A program made the translations under genes and the position numbers. From positions 1-59,065 of the forward strand of contig JAGIBP010000021.1 in NCBI GenBank assembly GCA_017744285.1: 59,065 nt of DNA. Reading direction: 5' to 3'. This DNA comes from Variovorax sp. Its GTDB lineage: Bacteria > Pseudomonadota > Gammaproteobacteria > Burkholderiales > Burkholderiaceae_C. Shown one piece after another: positions 1 to 7,766 of the stretch; within the stretch, counting starts at the first letter, position 1, and each line of letters begins with the position of its first letter. The notes beneath the pieces are model-generated. The model made no database searches and was not told where the DNA came from. It worked only from the letters and a program-made list of their open reading frames with translations.

Positions 1-161
1 AGGCCCAGCAACTCGTCCGCTTCGTAGCCCAGCAGCGCGAGCGCGGCGGGGTTGGCCAGGCGAATGACACCCTGCTGATCGACCAGCAGGAGCGCATCGG
101 GATAGGCGGCAAAGAGCGAGCGGAAGACCGTACCTTCGTCGAATTCGGGGGGGTCGTTCAT
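1..161 (-). CDS. PAS-domain sensor protein, N-terminal fragment
   Basis: The gene starts at ATG 159-161 and runs off the left edge, so only 53 residues are visible. They begin MNDPPEFDEGT and continue into a typical PAS core (FAAYPDALLLVDQQG, then RLANPAALALLGYEADEL). PAS domains of this form sit at the N-terminus of sensor histidine kinases, diguanylate cyclases and PAS/LuxR proteins. The output domain is outside the window. The OmpR-type regulator at 1212 has no kinase beside it, so this could be its partner, but that is inference. Confidence 0.75.
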   Translation of the reverse strand, partial: MNDPPEFDEGTVFRSLFAAYPDALLLVDQQGVIRLANPAALALLGYEADELLG

Positions 162-213
162 GGGTCGCGGAGGATGGTAGTCCCTTGCCCCGGGGAGCGA
201 CAACGAGCCGAAT

Positions 214-1050
214 TCAATGCGCCATGAGCACTGGCACGGTCATGTGTTCGAGGATCCCGCGCGTCATTCCGCCGAGCACGAGTTCGCGCACGCGCGAGTG
301 GCCATAGCCGCCCATGACCAGCAAGTCGCCTTGCAGGTCGCAGATGCGCGACAGCAGTGCATCGGACGTCGGCACCTCGCAGACCAGGCGATCGATCGTT
401 GCGGAGATGCCGTGCCGGTCGAGCCAGGCCGAGAGGTGCGCCTGCGGCGGGGCTTGATCTTCCTCGTTCATTCCGGCGAGCTGCAGCAGCGTGACCTGGT
501 CTGCGTGCCTGAGCAAGGGCAGGGCGGCATGCAAGGCGAGTGCCGCTTCGCGCGAGCGGTTCCACGCGACCACGATGCGACGCGGGCTGGCCTTGAACTC
601 GCCGGCGTGCGGCACGACCAGCACCGGGCGCCCCAACCCGAGCATCACCTCGCTCACCAGGCCTTGGGAGGGTGTGTCCGTTCGGACGTCGCCGCCTTCC
701 TGCCCGAGCACCACGAGGTCGCTGGTCCGCCCATGTTCGATCAGGGTGTCCGTGGCCGGGCCCTCCACCTTGCGCAGCTCGAAGGAGACCGATCGCCATG
801 CCTTCATGTGGGTACGGAAGTTATCGGCGATTCTTTCGGCGCGGTGCCTCAGATACGCGGCGGATTCGGCGATGTAGTCGTTGGCCCCCGCATTGATCAT
901 GCCGGCCGGGATCGAGGTCTCGTAGAGGCCCGTGGGGAGCAGTCCGACGATATGCGCGCCATGTTCGGTCGCCAACGCGCCGGCGAAGTCGATGCGCGCC
1001 GCGCAACGGCCGCTGTAGTCGAGATGGACCAGGATCGTCTTGAAGTTCAC
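214..1050 (-). CDS. Universal stress protein, tandem Usp domains
   Basis: A 278-residue cytoplasmic protein of the UspA superfamily. The N-terminal half starts NFKTILVHLD with the usual beta1 strand. The C-terminal half carries the nucleotide-binding signature GGYGHSRVRELVLGGMT before the terminal strand VPVLMAH, so this second domain probably binds ATP. An upstream ATG at 1089 is possible, but the GTG at 1050 is preceded by a strong Shine-Dalgarno (aaggaagga, 1056-1064) and starts exactly at the family's first beta strand, so I chose it. It is transcribed divergently from the response regulator at 1212. A perfect FNR/Anr-type box lies about 65 bp upstream, suggesting induction at low oxygen, as for many beta- and gammaproteobacterial usp genes. 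Confidence 0.9.
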   Translation of the reverse strand: MNFKTILVHLDYSGRCAARIDFAGALATEHGAHIVGLLPTGLYETSIPAGMINAGANDYIAESAAYLRHRAERIADNFRTHMKAWRSVSFELRKVEGPATDTLIEHGRTSDLVVLGQEGGDVRTDTPSQGLVSEVMLGLGRPVLVVPHAGEFKASPRRIVVAWNRSREAALALHAALPLLRHADQVTLLQLAGMNEEDQAPPQAHLSAWLDRHGISATIDRLVCEVPTSDALLSRICDLQGDLLVMGGYGHSRVRELVLGGMTRGILEHMTVPVLMAH

Positions 1051-1115
1051 GACCGTCCTTCCTTGTCGAGGGTGGGCGATGGCTTTCATGCTAGGCGCCT
1101 CGGCAGGCGCGCCTG

Positions 1116-1129
1116 TTGATCTGCATCAA
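1116..1129. promoter_or_regulatory. FNR/Anr-type binding site
   Basis: The 14-bp sequence TTGATCTGCATCAA matches the FNR/Anr consensus TTGAT-N4-ATCAA perfectly. It lies between the divergent usp gene (start 1050) and the regulator gene (start 1212). The distance suits activation of usp; an effect on the regulator gene is also possible. Confidence 0.8.
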
Positions 1130-1211
1130 TGGGCGGCTGTCGCCCAGCGGCTGAACAGAGGCTGAACGTCATGCGGTTGATGCGCGAAAGACGTGCCACT
1201 ACGATCGCTGC

Positions 1212-1958
1212 GTGAACAGTCTTGCAACCCCACATCTCGCCGTTCTGGACGACGAGGAAGAAATCACCCGGATGCTCTCCGTCTATCTGACGGCCCAGGG
1301 CTATCGCGTGAGTACCTTGCATTCGGGCCAGGAGCTGATGGCCCTGATGGTCAGGGACGCTCCGGCACTCCTTCTGCTCGATCTCGGCCTGCCGGGAGAA
1401 GACGGGTTTGCCATCGCGCGATCCGTGCGGGAGCACTGGAACTGCGGCCTCATCATCGTCACGGGCCGTGGCGACGCGATCGACAAGGTGGTGGGCCTGG
1501 AAGTGGGTGCGGATGACTACGTCACCAAGCCCTTCGACCTGCGCGAGCTGCTGGCGCGCATCAAGGCCGTGCTTCGTCGGATGACGCCAGCATCGCCGAT
1601 TTCTCCGCCATCCGCCACGCCGGCGCCGACCCCGGGCGGCCAGGTGCTGCGCTTTGCCCAATGGGAACTGGACCTGGCTTCGCGGCGTTTGCTCGATCCG
1701 AGCGGCATCGAGACTTCGCTGACCACTGGCGAGTTCGAGTTGCTGAGCGTGTTGGCCAATCATCCCAATCGGGTCTTGACGCGCGACTTCCTTCTCGAAT
1801 CCACGCGCGGCCGCGAAGCGGGCCCCTTCGATCGGACCGTCGATGTGCAGATTGGACGTCTGCGCCGCAAGCTGGAAGCGGACCCGGCCAACCCCCAGAT
1901 CATCAAGTCGGTGCGCGGCGCGGGCTACATCCTGGTCGCGAAAGTCGAGGTCACGTGA
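1212..1958 (+). CDS. OmpR/PhoB-family response regulator
   Basis: A 248-residue two-component regulator. The receiver domain (about residues 8-125) has the acidic pair DDEE near residue 13, the phosphoacceptor Asp57 in LLLLDLGLPG and the conserved Lys in DDYVTKPFD. After a proline-rich linker comes a winged-helix Trans_reg_C domain (about 140-245) ending RTVDVQIGRLRRKLE and VRGAGYILV. Translation starts at GTG 1212. No histidine kinase is adjacent; the truncated PAS protein at the window edge is the nearest candidate. It is divergent from usp, so the shared 160-bp region with the FNR-type box may serve both genes. Confidence 0.93.
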   Translation: MNSLATPHLAVLDDEEEITRMLSVYLTAQGYRVSTLHSGQELMALMVRDAPALLLLDLGLPGEDGFAIARSVREHWNCGLIIVTGRGDAIDKVVGLEVGADDYVTKPFDLRELLARIKAVLRRMTPASPISPPSATPAPTPGGQVLRFAQWELDLASRRLLDPSGIETSLTTGEFELLSVLANHPNRVLTRDFLLESTRGREAGPFDRTVDVQIGRLRRKLEADPANPQIIKSVRGAGYILVAKVEVT

Positions 1959-2063
1959 TCGCGATCAAATTCGGCGGTCTTGCTTCGTTGACAGGCAGCG
2001 TGCATTGGCGATGATTCCGGATGCGCCCGGTGCCTTCGCACCAGGAGTGGAAAGGGGGTCCGC

Positions 2064-2531
2064 ATGGCATCGACTTCACCCAGGCCGCGTGGCGCCTTGG
2101 CCTTCCCGATCTGCACGCTGGTCGCGATGCTGGCCGCGCCGCCGGCGTTGTGTGCCGAAGAGGCGTCCGCCGCTGCGCCGCCCAAGACTTGTTCCACCTG
2201 CGGCAAGGTCGAATCCGTGCGGCAGGTCAAGAGTTCCAAGCCCGCCTCGGGCGTCGGTGCCGTCGCTGGCGGTGTGGTGGGAGGCGTGATCGGCCACCAG
2301 GTCGGCAGCGGCAGGGGGCGGACCGTCGCCACTGTCGCAGGCGCAGCGGGCGGCGCGTATGCCGGCAACACGGTCGAGAAAAAGAAGAACACGAAGACGG
2401 TCTACGAGGTCAGCGTGCGGATGCAGGACGGCTCGATGCGCACGGTTCAGACGACCTCCGCGCCACCGGTCGGACAGGCGGTCACCGTGAAGGGCGACTC
2501 GCTGCAGGCGACGAGCAGCAAGAAGAAGTAG
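2064..2531 (+). CDS. Glycine-zipper 2TM outer-membrane-associated protein
   Basis: 155 residues. A Sec signal peptide (cleavage near ALCAEEA) is followed by a CSTCGKVESV segment. Residues about 70-110 form a glycine-zipper hairpin (GVGAVAGGVVGGVIGHQVG) typical of the Rick_17kDa/SlyB-type 2TM domain, and the C-terminus is lysine-rich. Such proteins sit in the periplasm or outer membrane and stabilise the envelope; the substrate, if any, is unknown. There is no classical lipobox. The start is supported by the ggaaagggg Shine-Dalgarno. A perfect 7-bp hairpin begins at the stop codon and runs up to the start of the next gene. Confidence 0.85.
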   Translation: MASTSPRPRGALAFPICTLVAMLAAPPALCAEEASAAAPPKTCSTCGKVESVRQVKSSKPASGVGAVAGGVVGGVIGHQVGSGRGRTVATVAGAAGGAYAGNTVEKKKNTKTVYEVSVRMQDGSMRTVQTTSAPPVGQAVTVKGDSLQATSSKKK

Positions 2532-2548
2532 CCGAGAATCGTCTCGGC
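2531..2548 (+). promoter_or_regulatory. Hairpin between glycine-zipper gene and chrA
   Basis: GCCGAGA-ATCG-TCTCGGC forms a perfect 7-bp stem with a 4-base loop. It begins at the last base of the upstream stop codon and ends one base before the chrA ATG. No Shine-Dalgarno is visible for chrA, so this structure fills the ribosome-binding position. No T-tract follows, so it is not a classical terminator. Confidence 0.6.
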
Positions 2549-3766
2549 ATGCACCCTGAGACCCACGACGACAAAGCACCCGCGGGAGAGAAGGGCAGAG
2601 CCTTCGAGGTGCTGCTTGCCTTCCTGAAGCTCGGCCTGACCTCTTTCGGTGGTCCGGTTGCCCACCTGGGCTACTTCCGCGCCGAGATCGTGGAGCGCCG
2701 TGGCTGGCTCGACGAGCGCAGCTACTCGGACCTCGTCGCGCTTTGCCAGTTTCTTCCCGGTCCGGCCAGCAGCCAGGTCGGGTTGGCGATCGGGCTCACC
2801 CGCGCCGGGTGGCTTGGCGCGTTGGCTGCCTGGTGCGGCTTCACACTGCCATCCGCCATTGCCCTCATCGCATTCGCCTACGGCATCGAACAATGGGCAG
2901 CGCTTGCCGGGAGCGGTGCGGTGCACGGCTTGAAGGTCGCCGCCGTCGCCGTGGTGGCGCAAGCGGTTTGGGGCATGGCCAGGCACCTGTGCCCGGATCG
3001 CGCCCGCGCCGCCATCGCCGTTGTCGCGGCGCTGCTGGTCCTGGTGCTTCCGACCTCGCTGTCGCAAGTCATCGCCATCGCGATGGCGGGAGTGGTCGGG
3101 TGGCGCATGCTGAAGCTGCCGCCGCAGCAGCCAGTCCCCCATCGGGGCTATGGCGTTTCCAGGACTTCGGGTGTCGTCGCGTTGTCGGTTTTCTTCGGGC
3201 TTCTGATCGGCCTCCCGCTCATCTCGCTGGCGACCCGATCGCAGTTGTGGATGCTCGTCGAAGGCTTCTACCGTGCTGGCGCCCTCGTGTTCGGTGGCGG
3301 CCACGTGGTGCTGCCCTTGCTGCAGGCCACGGTTGTCCCGGCAGGGGTCGTCACGAATGAACAGTTCCTGGCCGGCTATGGCGCGGCGCAGGCCGTGCCC
3401 GGCCCGTTGTTCACGTTCGCGGCCTACCTGGGCGCAGTGATGCACGGGCCGCTGTCGGGCTGGACAGGTGGGCTCACGCTGCTTGTCGTGATCTTCGTGC
3501 CGGCGTTCCTGCTCGTGGTCGGGGCGCTGCCTTTCTGGGATGCCCTTCGGCGGCAGTCCTCCGTGCAGTCGGCGATGGCGGGGATCAATGCAGCCGTGGT
3601 CGGCATCCTGCTGGCCGCGCTGTACGACCCGGTGTGGACGAGCGCGATCCACAACCGGGCGGACTTCGCCGCCGCGCTTGCGGCGTTCGCGCTGCTGGTC
3701 TATGCCCGCATGTCACCGCTCTTCGTGGTGCTGCTGGCGGCTGCGACCGGCTGGGCCTTTCTTTGA
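2549..3766 (+). CDS. chrA: ChrA-family chromate efflux transporter
   Basis: A 405-residue inner-membrane protein with two homologous CHR halves. The first half has LGLTSFGGPVAHLGYF and the LCQFLPGPASSQ motif. The second has the parallel FGGGHVVLPLL and GAAQAVPGPLFTFAAYLG. Family members export chromate, driven by the membrane potential, although many annotated ChrA proteins have not been tested. I start at ATG 2549 because it leaves the usual short hydrophilic leader; no Shine-Dalgarno is visible, and a hairpin abuts the start. No chrB or other resistance gene is nearby, so the true substrate is open. Confidence 0.9.
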   Translation: MHPETHDDKAPAGEKGRAFEVLLAFLKLGLTSFGGPVAHLGYFRAEIVERRGWLDERSYSDLVALCQFLPGPASSQVGLAIGLTRAGWLGALAAWCGFTLPSAIALIAFAYGIEQWAALAGSGAVHGLKVAAVAVVAQAVWGMARHLCPDRARAAIAVVAALLVLVLPTSLSQVIAIAMAGVVGWRMLKLPPQQPVPHRGYGVSRTSGVVALSVFFGLLIGLPLISLATRSQLWMLVEGFYRAGALVFGGGHVVLPLLQATVVPAGVVTNEQFLAGYGAAQAVPGPLFTFAAYLGAVMHGPLSGWTGGLTLLVVIFVPAFLLVVGALPFWDALRRQSSVQSAMAGINAAVVGILLAALYDPVWTSAIHNRADFAAALAAFALLVYARMSPLFVVLLAAATGWAFL

Positions 3767-3802
3767 ATCGACTGCATGATGCGATCGAGATGGATCAGCA
3801 GA

Positions 3803-3839
3803 AGCGGTCGTTCGACTTGGTAGGGCGTGGCCGACCGCT
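3803..3839. terminator. Inverted repeat at convergent gene ends
   Basis: AGCGGTCG (3803-3810) and CGACCGCT (3832-3839) are perfect 8-bp complementary arms separated by 21 bases. They lie between the end of chrA and the stop codon of the convergent ABC receptor gene. The position suits a bidirectional terminator, but there is no T-tract. Confidence 0.4.
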
Positions 3840-4824
3840 ATCGGTAAACACGGGAAGCCATGACCATGACAGCTGGCGGCAAGGTGACGCCTAAAGCCTC
3901 GGCCGTGGCTGCGTTCACGCTCAGGTCGAACTTGGCGACAAGCTCGACCGGTAGGTCGCCGGGTTTGGCACCTTTCCAGATGCGAGCCACATAGTCGGCC
4001 GCGCGATCGGCGGCATAGAGATAGTCGGGCCCGTAGCTCATCAACAAGCCTGCCGCGGGGAAAATCGGGCCGTCTCCGATCGCCGGCAAGTGCTTCGCCA
4101 GCGCGAGCGACGCGATCACTTTTTCCTTCCCCGCGAAGTGCGGTGGATTGTCCAGAACGACACCATCCACACGTCGACGGTGGATCTCATCGAAGGCGCC
4201 CTCAAGGTCCGCCAAGTCTCGGATCCTCACGAACTCCATGCGGATGCTGGCTTTGCCTGCCGCCTCCGTGAGCGCGCGTTCGTAGGCCTCGTAGCGTTGT
4301 ACAAAATCTTTACCAAACAGGTGGGTCGAGAGATAGGCGATCGCCGTCGGCTCACTCAGAACCTGGGTGAGCAGTTGCAGGCGCTTGGTGACGAGCTCGA
4401 CGCCAAAGGTGCAGACTCCCGTGACGTTGCCGCCCGGGTGGGCAAGACTACTCACCAAATGGTCCCCGACAGGGTCCCCGGCGCTCAACATCACGATCGG
4501 GATGGTCGAGGTCGCCTGCATGGCCGCGAGAACGCTCGACGAACCGCCCATGGCAACGATCACATCAACCCCATCACCTACCAGCTGCTGCGCTGCCGGG
4601 GCGAATTGGCCCCTTTCGTCGGGCAATCCCATCACCATCGTGTAATTTGTGCCGGCAATCATCCCGTGCTGGGCGAGCAGCGCTCGAAATTTGCCCCGGG
4701 CCTCAGGCAATGCCATGAAGGCCGGCAGTACGAGCACCCCAACACGGTAGTCGCGGTCCTTGGCCAAGGTGGCCCCGCCGAGCCCAATCAACGCGCCAGC
4801 GCAGACCAAAGAGCGACGGTGCAT
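3838..4824 (-). CDS. Orphan ABC transporter substrate-binding protein (ABC_sub_bind/TrpX type)
   Basis: 328 residues with a signal peptide (MHRRSLVCAGALIGLGGATLA) followed by a two-lobed type-I periplasmic fold: RVGVLVLPAF at the start, GVDVIVAMGGSSSVLAA, then TIPIVMLSAGDPVGDHLV and LAHPGGNVTGV. This last arrangement is the hallmark of the ABC_sub_bind (DUF534/TrpX) family. A strong Shine-Dalgarno (gaggaagggg) precedes the ATG. No permease or ATPase gene is adjacent. Such lone receptors are common in Burkholderiales, and their ligands cannot be read from sequence. Confidence 0.85.
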   Translation of the reverse strand: MHRRSLVCAGALIGLGGATLAKDRDYRVGVLVLPAFMALPEARGKFRALLAQHGMIAGTNYTMVMGLPDERGQFAPAAQQLVGDGVDVIVAMGGSSSVLAAMQATSTIPIVMLSAGDPVGDHLVSSLAHPGGNVTGVCTFGVELVTKRLQLLTQVLSEPTAIAYLSTHLFGKDFVQRYEAYERALTEAAGKASIRMEFVRIRDLADLEGAFDEIHRRRVDGVVLDNPPHFAGKEKVIASLALAKHLPAIGDGPIFPAAGLLMSYGPDYLYAADRAADYVARIWKGAKPGDLPVELVAKFDLSVNAATAEALGVTLPPAVMVMASRVYR

Positions 4825-5032
4825 CTGAACACCCCTTCCTCGTCACACACGGCTCGGGCGCCCAACTGGCGCCGCGCGGCAATTGTGGTTCGGACTCAAC
4901 GTGTTGTCGATGCCATCAGCCCCCAATCGGAAGGATCCAGAGCCGACGCCAGTGCGCATTTGCGCCCCTTGGCACGTTCAACAACGAGGCGGCAGAAATC
5001 CCGCGGTCACGGCTCGCTCTTCATGATGGAAC

Positions 5033-5839
5033 TCACACGATGCGCACGCTCAGGTTCGGCAGCCCATCGACGTGCATCTCGATCACATCGCCGCGGACCA
5101 CCGGCCCGACGTTCTCCGGCGTACCGGAGTAGATGATGTCCCCGGGGAACAGCTCATTGGCTTCGGAGAGTTTGCTGATCTGCTCGGCCACCGACCAGAT
5201 CATCTGGTCGAGGTCGGCGTTCTGCTTGGTCTGGCCATTCACCTTCAGCCAGATCGCGCCCTTGGTGAAGTGACCGGTCTGCGCCACGCGATGCACGGCG
5301 CCAATCACCGCGGAGTGATCGAAGCTCTTGCCGATCTCCCAGGGCTTCTTCTCGTCGCCCATTGCGCGCTGCAGGTCGCGCCGGGTCATGTCGAGTCCGA
5401 GCGAGTAGCCATAGACATGATCGAGCGCCTGCGCCGCCGGAATGTTGCGGCCGCCCTTGCCGAGCACGGCGATCAGCTCTGCCTCGTAGTGGTAGTTCTT
5501 CGTCAGCGTCGGATAGGGGTGATTGCCCACGGTGCCCGCGGGCACGTGCTGGATGGCGTCGGTGGGCTTCTGGAAGAAGAAGGGCGGCTCCCGGTTCGGA
5601 TCGGACCCCATCTCGCGCGCATGCGCAGCGTAGTTGCGTCCGATGCAGTAGATGCGCCGCACCGGAAAGACTTCATCGCTGCCGACGATGGGCACGGTGA
5701 TGTCTGCCACCTGGAAAGGCGTTCGCTGCGTGCCGGCCGATGTCGGTGTGGTGCTGCACGCGGCGAGCGCGGCGGTCGTGAGGCCCGTGGCGATCGCGCC
5801 GCGTCGCGTGAGTCGGGATGTCTTCGAATGAGTTGTCAT
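5033..5839 (-). CDS. Exported fumarylacetoacetate-hydrolase-family protein (predicted lipoprotein)
   Basis: 268 residues. The catalytic part (about 70-268) is a FAH/MhpD-type fold with RRIYCIGRNYAAHAREMG, YHYEAELIAVLGKGGR, GYSLGLDMTRRDLQ and SGTPENVGPVVRGD; these acidic residues normally bind Mg2+. FAH enzymes hydrolyse or hydrate C-C bonds of acylpyruvates and are normally cytoplasmic. This one carries an N-terminal twin-arginine-like segment (LTRRGAIATG) running into a lipobox (ALAAC, Cys28), predicting export and lipid anchoring. It begins 15 bp after the tannase-like gene (5855-7621) with its own Shine-Dalgarno (cggagac), so the two probably form one operon acting on an aromatic or ester substrate outside the cytoplasm. 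Confidence 0.88.
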   Translation of the reverse strand: MTTHSKTSRLTRRGAIATGLTTAALAACSTTPTSAGTQRTPFQVADITVPIVGSDEVFPVRRIYCIGRNYAAHAREMGSDPNREPPFFFQKPTDAIQHVPAGTVGNHPYPTLTKNYHYEAELIAVLGKGGRNIPAAQALDHVYGYSLGLDMTRRDLQRAMGDEKKPWEIGKSFDHSAVIGAVHRVAQTGHFTKGAIWLKVNGQTKQNADLDQMIWSVAEQISKLSEANELFPGDIIYSGTPENVGPVVRGDVIEMHVDGLPNLSVRIV

Positions 5840-5854
5840 GTCTCCGTTCAGTTG

Positions 5855-7621
5855 TCACTGGTGGTTGTTGTTGTCGTTCCCGTGTCCGGGGCCGTTGCCA
5901 TTGTGATCCCCGTCATCGTCGTGGTCATCGCGCACGGCCACGCAGACGAAGTTCGCGGCGTCCTCGATGCTGCCGTGACCCGTGTAGCGCGGCTGGGCGG
6001 GGTAGGCGCAGATGGGCCGGGTGCGTCCGGGCCACGGGGTGTCGGCGGGTGCGGTGCCGATCAGCGCCGATGGCCCCTGTCCCTTTTCGACCCATTTGAC
6101 GAGCGCGCTGAAGGCATCGAATTGCGACGTGGCGTATCCACCGCCGCAGTGGTTCATGCCGGGCACGACGAAGAGGCGCGCGAACTGCTGCGTGTCGCGC
6201 ACGCCGCCGGTGCGGTCGATCAGGTCGCGATACCAACCGATGTGGTACTTGGACGAGAACACCGGGTCGGCCTGCCCGCTGTAGACGATCAGCTTGCTGC
6301 CACCGGCGCGGAAGCGGCGGTAGTCGGTCGAGCTGGTACCCATGAAGTCCATCGCCGACTGCGAATAGATGCCGCTGCGCGCGTAGATCCTCGGCGCATC
6401 CGCGTCCATGTTGAAGCTGAGCAGCCACGGCATGAAGGCGTCGTTGAGCCCCGGGAGACTCGGGGCCGGCCCCGCGGTGGTGATAACCGTGCCCGCGTAG
6501 CCCGGTCTGCCGGAGGTCTTCGAATTCGGCGGGGTGGTGAAGACGAACGGCAATGCCGCGCCGCCGAGCGTCGTGTTGAGCGACGTATTGCCCGGTGCGG
6601 GGAAAAGCGGTCCGATCTTCCAGAGGCGCCAGCCCGGCGCGGCGATGCCCGGATCCCAGAACCAGCCGGCATACAGCGCACGGCCCTTCGAGTCCCTGGC
6701 ACCGTCGAACACGTTCCTCAACGCGGTGACCTGGCTGGCGGACAGCAGTCCCGAGCCCTGCGGGCCGAGCGTGCGTGGATCGAAGCGGCAGGCTTGCGGG
6801 TTGGAGATGATGCCGTCGACGAGGCCGTCCTTCGCATCGCATTCCTTGAGGATCGCATCGCCGATCGCACTCAGCTCTGCCGCGGTGAACGAGGTCGCGA
6901 GGTCGGGAAAGCCGAAGGGTGTTTGCGAACGCGCGGCGTTGGCGAAGGCCTGCGTATCCCAGGCTTCGGCGATGGCGGCCTTGGGCAGGTCGATGCCGGG
7001 GTTGCCGGCGATCACGCCGTCGAAGAGGTCGGGATAGCGCTGCGAAAACATGAGGCCCTCGCGGCCGCCTTCCGAGCAGCCTTCGAAGTAGGCGTACTTG
7101 ATCTTCTGGCGGTAGTAGGTTCGCGTGATGGCCTTGGCGGCCTGTGCGACGCGGGCGGGGCCGTCGTAGCCGTAGTCGAGACGTGCCTGCGGGTCGAAGC
7201 CGAACTCGGCATTGCCGGCGACGGCCGAGATGTTGGTCGCGGCGTCGTGCCCGCTGTCAGTCGAGACCACGGCATAGCCTTGATTGATCTGCGCGGCATC
7301 GGCACCGCCGACGCTGCCGTCAAGCCCGCCGCCGCCCTGGTAGTAGAAGCGTTCGCTCCATGCCGTGGGCATGCGCAGATGGAACTTCACCGCGTAGCTC
7401 TGCCCGTCGGCCCCCGTGTGCTGGCCGATGCTGCCGAGCACTTCGCAGTGCTCGGGCAGGGTCGCCGCCGCCACGTTGAGGACGGCGCTGGTGATGGTCG
7501 CGCCCTCGATGGTCTGGTTGAGCAGGGCGTTGCACGCGATGGGCGTCGCCGCATGGCTGTAGGCCGACGCTCCCAGGAGGAGCAGCGCAAGCGGCGCAGG
7601 AAATCGATCCTTGAGGTTCAT
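5855..7621 (-). CDS. Tannase/feruloyl esterase family protein (copy 1)
   Basis: 588 residues with a Sec signal peptide (cleavage near SHAATP), so secreted or periplasmic. It has the tannase-family CS-D-HC catalytic arrangement: Cys182-Ser183 in GCSEGG, Asp452 in GQADPVFS, and His491-Cys492 in MNHCGGG, with the two Cys expected to form a disulfide. The family hydrolyses gallate, ferulate or related aromatic esters. The C-terminus is low-complexity and rich in Asp, His, Gly and Asn. A close paralogue lies at 26000-27790 on the other strand, sharing nearly all motifs and even the promoter/leader. It is the first gene of an operon with the FAH lipoprotein and is divergent from an AraC-family gene. 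Confidence 0.93.
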   Translation of the reverse strand: MNLKDRFPAPLALLLLGASAYSHAATPIACNALLNQTIEGATITSAVLNVAAATLPEHCEVLGSIGQHTGADGQSYAVKFHLRMPTAWSERFYYQGGGGLDGSVGGADAAQINQGYAVVSTDSGHDAATNISAVAGNAEFGFDPQARLDYGYDGPARVAQAAKAITRTYYRQKIKYAYFEGCSEGGREGLMFSQRYPDLFDGVIAGNPGIDLPKAAIAEAWDTQAFANAARSQTPFGFPDLATSFTAAELSAIGDAILKECDAKDGLVDGIISNPQACRFDPRTLGPQGSGLLSASQVTALRNVFDGARDSKGRALYAGWFWDPGIAAPGWRLWKIGPLFPAPGNTSLNTTLGGAALPFVFTTPPNSKTSGRPGYAGTVITTAGPAPSLPGLNDAFMPWLLSFNMDADAPRIYARSGIYSQSAMDFMGTSSTDYRRFRAGGSKLIVYSGQADPVFSSKYHIGWYRDLIDRTGGVRDTQQFARLFVVPGMNHCGGGYATSQFDAFSALVKWVEKGQGPSALIGTAPADTPWPGRTRPICAYPAQPRYTGHGSIEDAANFVCVAVRDDHDDDGDHNGNGPGHGNDNNNHQ

Positions 7622-7710
7622 TCCAAGTCTCCTGTTTGTTGTACTGGAGGAATGCGCGCAAGGTTCTGTTTTATAACCAGTTAGCAGGGCTCGGCAAGTG
7701 GTACTTCCGA
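7619..7710 (-). promoter_or_regulatory. Promoter/leader unit of tannase copy 1 (shared with copy 2)
   Basis: On the minus strand this 92-bp unit runs from TCGGAAGTACCA through a -35-like TTGCCG, a 16-base spacer and a -10-like TATAAA to the conserved leader and Shine-Dalgarno CAGGAGAC before the ATG. From AACTGGTTATAAAA to the start codon it is almost identical to the unit at 25912-26002, with only two or three differences. Confidence 0.75.
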
Positions 7711-7712
7711 GC
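7689..7712. promoter_or_regulatory. Dyad in the tannase/araC intergenic region
   Basis: GCTCGG, one bulged C and AAGT pair with ACTT and CCGAGC around a GGT loop, giving ten base pairs. The dyad lies upstream of the tannase -35 element in the divergent region and is a candidate site for the AraC-type regulator or another factor. A second short dyad, GGGCAG/CTGCCC (7734-7751), lies just before the araC gene. Confidence 0.45.
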
Positions 7713-7766
7713 TTGCTGGGGCGGCCATGTCGGGGGCAGGCGAGACTGCCCTAGCATCGCGTCCAA

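Noticed and set aside
2549..3766. chrA considered as part of a metal-resistance island
   Set aside because: No chrB, arsenic, mercury or mobile-element genes are adjacent. The gene may be a general anion exporter.
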